Assembly (NCBI RefSeq): GCF_964252635.1
Contig: NZ_CAXUNP010000012.1
Coordinates: 37,768 to 101,767 of the forward strand
Length of the DNA: 64,000 nt
From: Jatrophihabitans sp964252635
GTDB taxonomy: Bacteria; Actinomycetota; Actinomycetes; Mycobacteriales; Jatrophihabitantaceae
Direction: 5' to 3'
The position numbers were made by a program, and so were the translations under genes. Below, in pieces: positions 35,589-43,337 of the stretch. The notes under the pieces were generated by a model. That model worked only from the letters and a program-made list of their open reading frames with translations, made no database searches and was not told the origin of the DNA. Position 1 is the stretch's first letter. Every line of letters begins with the position of its first letter.

Positions 35589-36344
35589 TCATCTCTGCAG
35601 GAGGTCTGGGTCGAGCCAGCCGGTCTCGACCACGTCGGTGGCGACATCCCGCAGCTTGCGGTTGGCCCGCTGGCTGGCGAGGCGCAGTGCCTCGAAAGCT
35701 TCGTCCTGGGTGATCTGCAGCAGGCTCATAAGAATGCCCATGGCCATCCCGATCTGTCGGCTGCTCTTCAAAGCCGCAGTCAGGTTGACGACCGCGGAGC
35801 TGGCTGACGCAGCGGCCTGCTCGCTGCGCTGCTGCTCGACGAGCTGCACCGCCTGACCTACCAACGCCTCGGCAGCTACCCGGTCGACGCGGGTAGCCGG
35901 CCGCCGATTCCATACGAACACCACTTCACCCTGAACGACAGGGGCGGCCGAAGCCGCCGTGTCGCTGGTGATCTCGGCGTTACGTGTGGCTGCGATGAAC
36001 GCGAAGCCAACCCGAACTACATGGGCGGACTGAGCGGCCGCGCGCGCCGTCACCCGGTCGACGCCGCCCGAGCCAGCTGCAAGCGGCGGCAAGGACAGGT
36101 GAAAACGCGCAGCCGCCCCGGCCGCGTCGCTGTCGACAAGACTCACCGAGCATTCGTCACAGAAGCCGGGCACAGTTGACGCGGCCAAGCTGGTGAACAC
36201 CACGCGCGGCTCGGCTGAGGTGACCAGCCGGATATCAAGTCGATGAGCGACATGCGACGGGGCATCCCTGATCGGGGTTGGTGCGGAACCGGACAGCTCG
36301 TATTCGGACGGGCCGTTCACCGGCTCGTGCAGGGGGGTGGACAT
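35589..36344 (-). CDS. ANTAR-domain protein on the mobile element
   Basis: This 251-residue paralogue of the protein at 25360-26112 shares its whole layout: sensor region (FTSLAASTVPGFCDECSVSL), linker (RSEQAAASASSAVVNLTAAL) and ANTAR domain (RQIGMAMGILMSLLQITQDE, QRANRKLRDVATDVVETGWL). The ATG at 36342-36344 follows the structured leader at 36389-36454. It is the left-most clear gene of the element. Cargo regulators that copy a host regulator and its RNA leader could connect the element with the host circuit. Confidence 0.85.
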   Translation of the reverse strand: MSTPLHEPVNGPSEYELSGSAPTPIRDAPSHVAHRLDIRLVTSAEPRVVFTSLAASTVPGFCDECSVSLVDSDAAGAAARFHLSLPPLAAGSGGVDRVTARAAAQSAHVVRVGFAFIAATRNAEITSDTAASAAPVVQGEVVFVWNRRPATRVDRVAAEALVGQAVQLVEQQRSEQAAASASSAVVNLTAALKSSRQIGMAMGILMSLLQITQDEAFEALRLASQRANRKLRDVATDVVETGWLDPDLLQR

Positions 36345-36388
36345 GGCGGTTCCCGAAAGAACAGAATGACCAAAGGCTCCTGCTGCTT

Positions 36389-36454
36389 GGGTGTTTACCC
36401 GCACGACCCGCGTACGCGGGGGCCGTGGATCAGGAGGCTGTGTGCCAGCCCTTG
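36389..36454 (-). ncRNA. Structured leader RNA in front of an ANTAR gene (copy 2)
   Basis: The reverse complement aligns gap-free with 25253-25318 (57 of 66). It can form GGCTG/CAGCC, CCCGCG/CGCGGG (36407-36420, with different loop bases from copy 1 but the same stem) and GGGT/ACCC (36389-36400). The distance to the ANTAR ATG is about 45 bases. Conservation is higher here than in the adjoining N-terminal coding regions. Confidence 0.55.
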
Positions 36455-36459
36455 GATGG

Positions 36460-36963
36460 TTACACAGAGATGGGGCCGATGCGAGGTCCACGTTGAACTG
36501 GTCGTGAAATAGGAAAGACCGGCAGCGCGGGACTGCGAGGGGTCAGGGCCCAAGATGGGCAGGCTGACCCCGGGGCGTCCCCTGCGCTACCCCCGAGAGA
36601 GCGGGTGATGCCCCCGGTCAGGCGTCCGGGCGCGGGGGTGGTGGCGCCCGACAGGGCGGCCTGGGCGTTGTCGAGGCTGCCGCGTACCGCGCCGAACGAT
36701 CCGAGCATGGCGTCCACCGCATCCTGCAGGGCGCCGATCGCGGCAGCGGGGTTTCCAGCAAACGGACCGGATAGGACTTCGAGAACGTCCTCCTCCTGCA
36801 GCCGCACGGCCGTCGCGCGTAACCGGGTTACCGCGTCGGGGACGTGGTCGAGCGTGCGAGTCATCGCGCTCAGCGTGCGGTCTCGTAAGTCTTCGATCAG
36901 GTCCGCTGCGGCGTCGGCTATCCGATCGTCGTCTGCGTCTCTACCGACGGGCAGGAAGCGCAT
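36460..36963 (-). CDS. Hypothetical protein, helical
   Basis: From ATG 36961-36963 the product is 167 residues (MRFLPVGRDADDDRIADAAA at the start). Residues 15-110 look alpha-helical (ADLIEDLRDRTLSAMTRTLD, AAAIGALQDAVDAMLGSFGA), and the last 50 are Pro/Gly/Arg-rich and disordered. It stops five bases beyond the edge of the conserved leader of the ANTAR gene and reads in the same direction. I do not recognise the family. Confidence 0.5.
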   Translation of the reverse strand: MRFLPVGRDADDDRIADAAADLIEDLRDRTLSAMTRTLDHVPDAVTRLRATAVRLQEEDVLEVLSGPFAGNPAAAIGALQDAVDAMLGSFGAVRGSLDNAQAALSGATTPAPGRLTGGITRSLGGSAGDAPGSACPSWALTPRSPALPVFPISRPVQRGPRIGPISV

Positions 36964-37629
36964 GCCGTCATAGTGCCCATTGTGTTCCGGCCGCTGACGA
37001 TTGACCCCGTAGGCCAGGGAACACCAGGCGCCCGTCTTCGGTGTCTGACTCGACAAACGCACCGGTTGAGAGCACCAAGCTTGGGTTGAACCGGTGTCGT
37101 CCGGTTGAGACGGCTGCATTTCGGGCACCTGGCAATGGGTAGTTGCGCAGTAGGCAGCCCATGGAGGCTGCGACGCGCTGTGTTCGATCAAGGCGACGTG
37201 CCCTAGCGGGAGGGCCGTTCATGCACTCCCCGCGGGGGGATGGGCGGCCGTCCCGCACCCACGCGCATTTGTCAGCTCCCGGCGGAGGCATCAGGCTCAA
37301 GGGTCGGGAGAGTTGTCGACGCCGGATCAAGCTTCCTCTGCGAAACCTCGAACGGAGTGTTACGTTCGACCTTGGTTAGGACTTAGCCGAGTCCAGGGCA
37401 GGACGCCGATCGTTCGAGCGGTAGTTCTGTGAGCAGCAGCTCGACACTGGACGTCGCACAGTGGCCCGTGAGCCGCGATCACCATCCGCCGCCCCTCGTA
37501 CTTCTTGAGAAAATCTCGCGAGGCTGCGCGGGTTCGATTGTCGAGCCGGTCGCCCCACGGACGCATGACATCGGCCCGGGCGTTGCACATGGACGCTGCC
37601 GCGGTGACGCGGCTGCCGTGGGTGGCTCT
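36964..37629. other. 666-bp gap without a supported gene
   Basis: Several short open frames exist on both strands, but none has a domain, good start or coherent codon use. The sequence around 37300-37450 is less GC-rich. CGAACG-GAGTGTTA-CGTTCG (37348-37367) is a 6-bp inverted repeat and could be part of a promoter for the sigma-region-4-like gene. That gene's frame is open from GTG 37429 onward. Confidence 0.35.
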
Positions 37630-37953
37630 ATGACCGCGCAGCGCGAATCTCAATCCCTCGAACGACCTCGGGTGCCGGGCCACGACCCGACACGTCCCAC
37701 GCCCGGCACATCGCTACACCCGTACCAGCCGGGCAGCTCCGAGCAGCTCGAATGGCGTGACGAGACTCTGAACGCGTTGTCCGATCTGGAGACGGTGGAT
37801 CGGCGGGCGCTGGACCTCATTTACCGACGCGGCTGGACCCAGACTCAGGTGGCAGCCGAACTCAACGTTGCAGAAATAGTTGCTCGTCAATGCATTGGGC
37901 GTGGCATGCGTCGACTCGCGACACGCCTCACGACCGTCGGGGGGCGGCCGTGA
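37630..37953 (+). CDS. Sigma-70 region-4-like helix-turn-helix protein on the element
   Basis: From ATG 37630 the product is 107 residues, with a disordered N-terminus and a sigma region 4-like C-terminus (LSDLETVDRRALDLIYRRGW, TQTQVAAELNVAEIVARQCI, GRGMRRLATRL). It aligns with the protein at 26346-26666 through DL-(E/D), R-A-L/V, G-TQ-QVAA-L and RG-RRLA. It lacks region 2. A longer start at GTG 37429 would add 67 low-complexity residues. With the ANTAR gene nearby it reproduces a module found on the chromosome. Confidence 0.65.
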   Translation: MTAQRESQSLERPRVPGHDPTRPTPGTSLHPYQPGSSEQLEWRDETLNALSDLETVDRRALDLIYRRGWTQTQVAAELNVAEIVARQCIGRGMRRLATRLTTVGGRP

Positions 37954-38021
37954 GGCGTGGACGAGCTGGTCCGCACCGCCGCAACATCACACCCATCAAC
38001 CACATTTAGGAGTGCTCCCAG

Positions 38022-38882
38022 ATGACTGAGATCACCGCTCACCATGGCCTGTTCAAGAACACCGACCTGCACGTTGACGACACCGCCGGCCCCGGACGGG
38101 CCGTGCTGCTCATTCACGGCTGGCCACTGTCGGGTGAATCGTGGTCGGCGCAGGTGCCCGCCCTGCAGGGGGCCGGGTATCGCGTCATCACCTATGACCG
38201 GCGCGGGTTCGGTCGCAGCGACAAGCCGGCGCGCGGCTACAGCTACGACACCCTCGCCGAGGACCTGAACGCCCTCATTACCGAACTCGATCTGACCGAC
38301 CTGACATTGGTCGGCTTCTCCATGGGCGGCGGGGAGGTTGCTCGCTACTGCTCCATCTATGGCACCGACCGGCTGCACAGCGTGGTGTTCGCCTCCGCCG
38401 TCACCCCGTACATGCTGCACACCGACGACAACCCGGACGGGCCGCTGAGCAAGGCCAAGGCGGCAAAGCTCACTGCAGGGCTGACCAAGGACGAGGACAG
38501 CTTCTACGACCAGTTCACGACCGAGTTCTTTACCTCCTTCTCCCCGCCGATGACTGACGAGCAAGGCACGCTGATGGTGAGCGAGCAGCAGCGCCAAGAA
38601 GCGATCGTGCTGTGCAAGCAGGCCGACAAGAAAGCCGCGCTGGCCTGCCTGACCGCGTTCGGCACCACCGACTTCCGCGATGACCTGCCCAAGGTCAACG
38701 TGCCGGCGCTAATCCTGCACGGAGAGCTCGACGGCACCGTCCCGTTCGAAGGATCCGGTCAGCGCACCCACGCGGCGTTGCCCGGCAGCGAGCTGAACGT
38801 CATCGCCGGCGCACCCCACGGCGTCAACGTCAGCCACGCCGCGGAGTTCAACACCGCCCTGATCACGTTCCTGGCGAAATGA
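38022..38882 (+). CDS. Alpha/beta hydrolase, non-heme chloroperoxidase/arylesterase type
   Basis: The 286-residue enzyme has oxyanion segment LLIHGWPLSGESW, nucleophile elbow GFSMGGGEVAR (Ser near residue 103), Asp in GELDGTVPFE and His in APHGVN near the C-terminus, a complete triad. The family hydrolyses esters and can show perhydrolase activity. The ATG follows TAGGAG with normal spacing. It leads a run of same-strand cargo genes (38-43 kb). Substrate unknown. Confidence 0.85.
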   Translation: MTEITAHHGLFKNTDLHVDDTAGPGRAVLLIHGWPLSGESWSAQVPALQGAGYRVITYDRRGFGRSDKPARGYSYDTLAEDLNALITELDLTDLTLVGFSMGGGEVARYCSIYGTDRLHSVVFASAVTPYMLHTDDNPDGPLSKAKAAKLTAGLTKDEDSFYDQFTTEFFTSFSPPMTDEQGTLMVSEQQRQEAIVLCKQADKKAALACLTAFGTTDFRDDLPKVNVPALILHGELDGTVPFEGSGQRTHAALPGSELNVIAGAPHGVNVSHAAEFNTALITFLAK

Positions 38883-38992
38883 CCCGGCCGACAACCTAAC
38901 CGACGGTCGCCGCGACACCGTTGCCCACGGATCCCTCCACATCGGAGTCGTCCACCTGCGGTGGTCACTTCAACGAAGCCAAGGAGCACCAC

Positions 38993-40126
38993 ATGCGTGC
39001 ACTCGTGTACCACGGTCCGAAGAACGTCTCCGTCGACGAGGTCGCGGACGCGACCGTCGAGAAACCGACCGATGCCCTGATCAGGATCACGACCACGAAC
39101 ATCTGCGGCAGTGATCTGCACATGTACGAGGGACGCACCGATGTGGAGGTCGGCAAGGTTCTCGGCCACGAGAACATGGGCGAGGTCATCGAGGTCGGTT
39201 CCGGCGTCGACCGCGTCAAGGTCGGCGACATGGTGTGTCTGCCGTTCAACATCGGCTGCGGTTTCTGCAAGAACTGCGAGGCCGGGCTCACCGGCTTCTG
39301 CCTGACCGCAAACCCCGGGAGTGCCGGCGCCGCCTACGGCTACGCCGACATGGGCCCCTACAACGGCGGACAGGCCGAGCTGCTCCGCGTGCCCTACGCT
39401 GACTGGAACGCCCTGGTGCTGCCCGAGGATGCGCGGGAGAAGGAGAAGGACTACGTCATGTTGTCCGACATCCTGCCCACCGGCTACCACGGCACTGAGC
39501 TGGCCCAGGTCGGCATCGGCGACTCGGTCGTCATCTGGGGCGCCGGGCCCGTCGGGCTCATGGCCGTGATGTCGGCCGACCTGCGCGGCGCGGATCAGAT
39601 CTTCGTGGTCGACCGTCAACCCGACCGTCTCAAGCTGGCCGAGACGATGGGCGCCACGCCGATCGACGACTCCGCCGGCGACGCGGTGCAGCAGGTGCTG
39701 GACGCGACGCGCGGCGAGGGCGCTGACCGCGGCGTGGAGGCCGTCGGCTACCAGGCCCACGACCACCAGGGCCACGAAAAGCCGGGTCTGACGATCAACA
39801 ACCTGATCCAGGCCGTGCGGCCCACCGGGCGCATCGGCGTCGTCGGGGTCTTCGTGCCCGAGGACCCGAACGCTTCCGACGGCCTGGCCAAAGAGGGCAA
39901 GTTCGGATTCGACTTCGGCACCTTCTTCTTCAAAGGTCAGTCGATGGGCACCGGGCAGTGCAACACCAAGCAGTACAACCGCCAGCTGCGCAACCTGATC
40001 CACCGCGACAAGCTCAACCCGGGCGTCATCGTCAGCCACGAGCTCAACCTCGACCAGGCCGCCGAGGGTTACAAGAATTTCGACGATCGCCTCGACGGCT
40101 GGACCAAGGTCCTGCTCCACCCCTGA
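38993..40126 (+). CDS. Zinc alcohol dehydrogenase, glutathione-independent formaldehyde dehydrogenase-like
   Basis: The 377-residue MDR enzyme has catalytic zinc ligands Cys38 (NICGSDLHMYEG) and His in VLGHENMGEV. A structural zinc lobe (CGFCKNCEAGLTGFC) and the NAD motif VVIWGAGPVGLMAV follow. The long insert NPGSAGAAYGYADMGPYNGG and SDILPTGYHGTELAQVG match FdhA-type formaldehyde dehydrogenases, which form formate with bound NAD. It starts at ATG 38993 after AAGGAG. Being an aldehyde-oxidising enzyme it parallels the methanol-type dehydrogenase on the chromosome, but co-function is inference. Confidence 0.85.
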   Translation: MRALVYHGPKNVSVDEVADATVEKPTDALIRITTTNICGSDLHMYEGRTDVEVGKVLGHENMGEVIEVGSGVDRVKVGDMVCLPFNIGCGFCKNCEAGLTGFCLTANPGSAGAAYGYADMGPYNGGQAELLRVPYADWNALVLPEDAREKEKDYVMLSDILPTGYHGTELAQVGIGDSVVIWGAGPVGLMAVMSADLRGADQIFVVDRQPDRLKLAETMGATPIDDSAGDAVQQVLDATRGEGADRGVEAVGYQAHDHQGHEKPGLTINNLIQAVRPTGRIGVVGVFVPEDPNASDGLAKEGKFGFDFGTFFFKGQSMGTGQCNTKQYNRQLRNLIHRDKLNPGVIVSHELNLDQAAEGYKNFDDRLDGWTKVLLHP

Positions 40127-40173
40127 CCGAGACCGCCCACGACCCACCCTACGAATGAGGAGTGTTCACCTAC

Positions 40174-40584
40174 ATGTTCGACAAGAAGACCAACATCGCC
40201 GCCCAGCAAGCCTTCGGTGACGCCGTCAACAGCGGCAACCTGAACGCCTTCGACCAGCTCGTACATGCCAAGGCCGTCGACCACGACCCGGCACCAGGCC
40301 AGGGCGCCGGCCCCGACGGGTTCAAGGGGATGTTCACCGACATGCGGACCGCGTTCCCGGACCTGCACGTCGAGGTCGAGACTCTGGTTGCCGACGACGA
40401 TCAGGTCGCGTTCGCCTACACCCTCACTGGAACTCACCAGGGACCGTTCCAGGGCCACGACGCCACCGGCAAACCCATCAAGGTTCGCGGCGTGCAGATC
40501 AGCAAGTTCGCCGACGGCCTGCTCGTCGAACGATGGGGCAGCAGCGACGAGCTCGGCATCATGACCCAACTCGGCCTGGCCTGA
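40174..40584 (+). CDS. SnoaL-like/ester cyclase family protein
   Basis: The 136-residue NTF2-fold protein contains QQAFGDAVNSGNLNAFDQLV, the VDHDPAPGQGAGPDGFKGMF segment, LHVEVETLVADDDQVAFAYT and GVQISKFADGLLVERWGSSD. Members remove or isomerise small substrates or are of unknown role. ATG 40174 is preceded by GAGGAG at 11 bases; a GTG at 40162 is too close to that site. It follows the formaldehyde dehydrogenase-like gene by 47 bases. Confidence 0.8.
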   Translation: MFDKKTNIAAQQAFGDAVNSGNLNAFDQLVHAKAVDHDPAPGQGAGPDGFKGMFTDMRTAFPDLHVEVETLVADDDQVAFAYTLTGTHQGPFQGHDATGKPIKVRGVQISKFADGLLVERWGSSDELGIMTQLGLA

Positions 40585-40680
40585 CCGCGTCCATAGCCCT
40601 CAAGGCGCGTGCGTGTCGAGGATTTCGATGTGCGGGCGCCGTTCCCGGCTACCGGCCACCTTGCGAGCGAGGAGCATCAC

Positions 40681-41160
40681 ATGAATGCACCAGGTTTCCT
40701 GCGCGGCGCAGCCGCAGGAGCAGCGGGTACGACAGCACTCAACGCGACCACCTACCTGGACATGGCCATCCGCGGCAGAAGTACCAGCTCCGCGCCCCAA
40801 GATCTCGTCAAGATCGCCGCGGATAAGGCGGGCGTGGACATCCCCGGCGACGGCGATGAACGCGACAACCGGCTCGCCGGTTTGGGCCCGCTGTCCGGGA
40901 CTGCGGTCGGCGCGGCCGTCGGCGCCCTGGCCGGTTCACTTCACCGCACCCTCCGCACACGCGGGCACGCCATTCCGGCACTGATCGCTGTCCCGCTGAT
41001 CTCGGCCGCGGCCATGGCGACGTCAGACCTCCCGCTGAAGCTGTTCGGGATCAGCGACCCGGCCAAGTGGAAGAGCGCCGACTGGGCGGCCGACGCAGTC
41101 CCGCACCTCGTCTTCGGCGCTGCCACCTACGCGACGCTGCGCGCCACCGACGACCGATGA
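40681..41160 (+). CDS. Small membrane protein of unknown function
   Basis: The 159-residue product starts MNAPGFLRGAAAGAAGTTAL at ATG 40681 after GAGGAG. Three hydrophobic stretches (residues 5-25, 75-95 and 100-118) suggest membrane association, with a hydrophilic region between the first two (PQDLVKIAADKAGVDIPGDG). I do not recognise the family. Its stop overlaps the ATG of a 51-residue gene. Confidence 0.65.
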   Translation: MNAPGFLRGAAAGAAGTTALNATTYLDMAIRGRSTSSAPQDLVKIAADKAGVDIPGDGDERDNRLAGLGPLSGTAVGAAVGALAGSLHRTLRTRGHAIPALIAVPLISAAAMATSDLPLKLFGISDPAKWKSADWAADAVPHLVFGAATYATLRATDDR

Positions 41161-41312
41161 AACCGAAGCCACGCCGGGACCCGATGCTCAGCCGCTTCCC
41201 GTGCCATGTAACCGATCTTGAATACCACCCCGACGGCAGCAGCCGGATAGTGACGTCACCGGAGGCGGATGCGCCCGCAATGACCGAGCACTCCGAGGTC
41301 TGGGGTGAGTAG
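41157..41312 (+). CDS. Small protein coupled to the membrane protein gene
   Basis: A 51-residue frame (MKPKPRRDPMLSRFPCHVTD at the start) begins in an ATGA overlap with the preceding gene and itself overlaps the GTG of the next hydrolase by eight bases. The chain of overlaps supports translation. The product is hydrophilic and has no motif I know. Confidence 0.5.
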   Translation: MKPKPRRDPMLSRFPCHVTDLEYHPDGSSRIVTSPEADAPAMTEHSEVWGE

Positions 41313-42105
41313 CGCTCCTCGTGTTCCGTTGAATTACGTGAGGCGAGGGAGCGGCAGCCCGCTGTTGCTCGTGCACGGTCTGGGTGCTGGGTGGCAATCG
41401 TGGTCGCCAATCCTCGATGAACTGGCCGAGCGTCGCGAGGTGATCGCCGTCGACCTGCCGGGATTTGGCGAGACGCCGCCGTTGACCGGCGAGATCTCGA
41501 TCGCCACCCTGACCGACTCCGTCGCGGACTTCATCCGTGAACAGGGTCTGGACGGGGTGTCGACCGTCGGCCAGTCGATGGGCGGCCGGATGGTGCTCGA
41601 GCTCGCGCGGCGAGGCGTCGGCGGCGACACGGTGGCGTTGGACCCGGGCGGTTTCTGGAATGACCGTGAGGTCGCCGTCTTCGGCGCCACGCTGCGGCCG
41701 TCGATCGCGTTGGTCAAGGCGTTGCGGGGCAGGCTGCCGGCGCTGCTCGGTAGCCCGGTGGGAAGGACTGTGCTGCTGGCGCAGTTGTCGGCACGGCCGT
41801 GGGCGCTGTCGCGCGAGACCGTGCTGCCGGACGTGCGCGGGCTGGCCGACTCCCCGTCGACCGGTGCCGCCCTGGGCGCCCTGATCAAGGGGCCCAGGCA
41901 ACAGGGAGCCCCGGCTGGCACAGTGCCCGGCCGGGTCACGATCGGGTGGGGTCGTCGTGACCTGGTGACCGTGCCGAGACAAGCTGCACGTGCCACGGAG
42001 TTCTACCCCGACGCGGTGCTGCACTGGTTCGAGCGATGCGGTCACTTTCCACAGTGGGACGCACCGCACGAAGCGATCCGACTGATTCTCGACAGCACCG
42101 AATGA
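41305..42105 (+). CDS. Alpha/beta hydrolase
   Basis: The 266-residue protein starts VSSAPRVPLNYVRRGSGSPL at GTG 41305. It has LLLVHGLGAGWQSW, nucleophile elbow VGQSMGGRMVLELA, Asp in IGWGRRDLVTVPR and His in CGHFPQWDAPHE, a full triad. It belongs to the large esterase/lyase group and the substrate cannot be read. It overlaps the small gene upstream by eight bases and differs in detail from the hydrolase at 38022. Confidence 0.85.
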   Translation: MSSAPRVPLNYVRRGSGSPLLLVHGLGAGWQSWSPILDELAERREVIAVDLPGFGETPPLTGEISIATLTDSVADFIREQGLDGVSTVGQSMGGRMVLELARRGVGGDTVALDPGGFWNDREVAVFGATLRPSIALVKALRGRLPALLGSPVGRTVLLAQLSARPWALSRETVLPDVRGLADSPSTGAALGALIKGPRQQGAPAGTVPGRVTIGWGRRDLVTVPRQAARATEFYPDAVLHWFERCGHFPQWDAPHEAIRLILDSTE

Positions 42106-42189
42106 GGTTCGCGGCGAATAGGGGCGACCCCGTCCCAGCCATCACGCGCCCGAGCGCTCCTGCGTACAAGGCTTGAGTAGCGTCGCGCA

Positions 42190-42933
42190 ATGCGACTGAC
42201 GGTGCTCGGCGGCGGGGGCGCATACCCGACACCCGAACGAGGGTGCAGCGGCTACCTGATCGAGCATGCCGGCTTTCGACTCCTGCTCGACCCCGGCTAC
42301 GCCACGCTGCCCGCATTACTCGAACACGTCGGTGCCGCGGCGGTGGACGCCGTGTTCGTGAGCCATGCACACGGCGACCACTGCGCCGGCCTGAATCCGC
42401 TGCTGCGGATACTGCACCTGGACCCGGACCACCTGTCACCGCTGCCGGTGTTCGCTCTGCCTGGCGCCGTCGACCCGGTCCTGGCCCTCGACGCCGACAT
42501 GAAGCTGGACGACCAGGCCGACGTGCACGAGTTCGACGCCGGCGCAGAGCTGACCGTCGGACCGTTCACGCTGCACACCGCCAGCCTGTCGCACTTCGTC
42601 GACAACGTCGGGCTGCGGATCGAGACCGGCGGCGTTTCGCTGGCCTATTCCGGCGACGGCGGCGCCGATCCGGCACTCCGTTCCCTCGCCGCACAGGCCA
42701 CCGTCTTGCTCACCGAGGCGACCTTCGTCGAGGACGTGCCACCAAACTCCCGAGGATCGCTGAGCAGCGCTGCCCTGGCCGCCGAGTACGCGAACCTCGC
42801 CGACGTCGGCAGACTCGTCCTGACCCATCTGTGGCCCGGGACCGACCCTGACGACGCGTCGAGAACTGCTCGCCGCGGCTACGCCGGGCCGATCGACGTC
42901 GCCACGCCGGGCCTGATCGTCGACGTGCGCTGA
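42190..42933 (+). CDS. Metallo-beta-lactamase-fold hydrolase (RNase Z-like)
   Basis: The 247-residue protein has the HxHxDH metal motif SHAHGDHCAGL near residue 59, a second ligand region HFVDNVGLRI, YSGDGGADPA with the bridging Asp, and LTHLWPG with the last His. The start MRLTVLGGGGAYPTPERGCS is typical of RNase Z/ElaC-like MBL proteins. It probably cleaves phosphodiesters or lactones. No Shine-Dalgarno sequence is obvious. Confidence 0.82.
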   Translation: MRLTVLGGGGAYPTPERGCSGYLIEHAGFRLLLDPGYATLPALLEHVGAAAVDAVFVSHAHGDHCAGLNPLLRILHLDPDHLSPLPVFALPGAVDPVLALDADMKLDDQADVHEFDAGAELTVGPFTLHTASLSHFVDNVGLRIETGGVSLAYSGDGGADPALRSLAAQATVLLTEATFVEDVPPNSRGSLSSAALAAEYANLADVGRLVLTHLWPGTDPDDASRTARRGYAGPIDVATPGLIVDVR

Positions 42934-43337
42934 AGCGAGCCGGCACCAACGCGACGGACGACAAGGCACTGCTACAGGCTCTCGCTACTCCCGCAGTTGT
43001 CAGCCAGCCGACGTGCGCCGGCAGTTCGGGAACGACGTGACCAACGTGCGTCGTCAACACCCCGAGCTGACCACGCGACGTGGCTTCCGCCAGCCGCGCC
43101 TTGACACGTCACGAAACCAGTTTGATCAACTTGCAACTTGACGGCCAGGACACCTGACGCGTCAAAGGGCCGGAACAACCGCGCAACCGTTACCCTTCGA
43201 CCTTCGTCAACACCAATCAAGCGTTTACCGGAAACGGCACGCATGCTACCAATATGGGTAGTGAGGTCACCCCTGTCGGGGTGACCTTTCACCATTCTTA
43301 CGGTCATTGTTGGTTGTTATTGGCGGGTGCTGAATAG
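42934..43337. other. 404-bp gap upstream of the relaxase gene; oriT candidate
   Basis: No gene is supported. The right half is less GC-rich and dense in inverted repeats: CGTTT-ACCGG-AAACG (43222-43236), CTACC-AATATG-GGTAG (43246-43261) and a 10-bp perfect hairpin at 43264-43287. This is where an origin of transfer and the relaxase promoter would be expected in a MobF element. Confidence 0.45.
43264..43287 (+). terminator. 10-bp perfect hairpin before the relaxase gene
   Basis: AGGTCACCCC and GGGGTGACCT pair perfectly around TGTC and are followed by TTC. This could terminate cargo transcription coming from the left, or be part of the transfer origin. It lies 50 bases before the relaxase GTG. 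Confidence 0.55.

Noticed and set aside
42972..43307. 111-residue minus-strand frame before the relaxase gene
   Set aside because: No domain or good ribosome site, and it overlaps the inverted repeats of the probable transfer origin.
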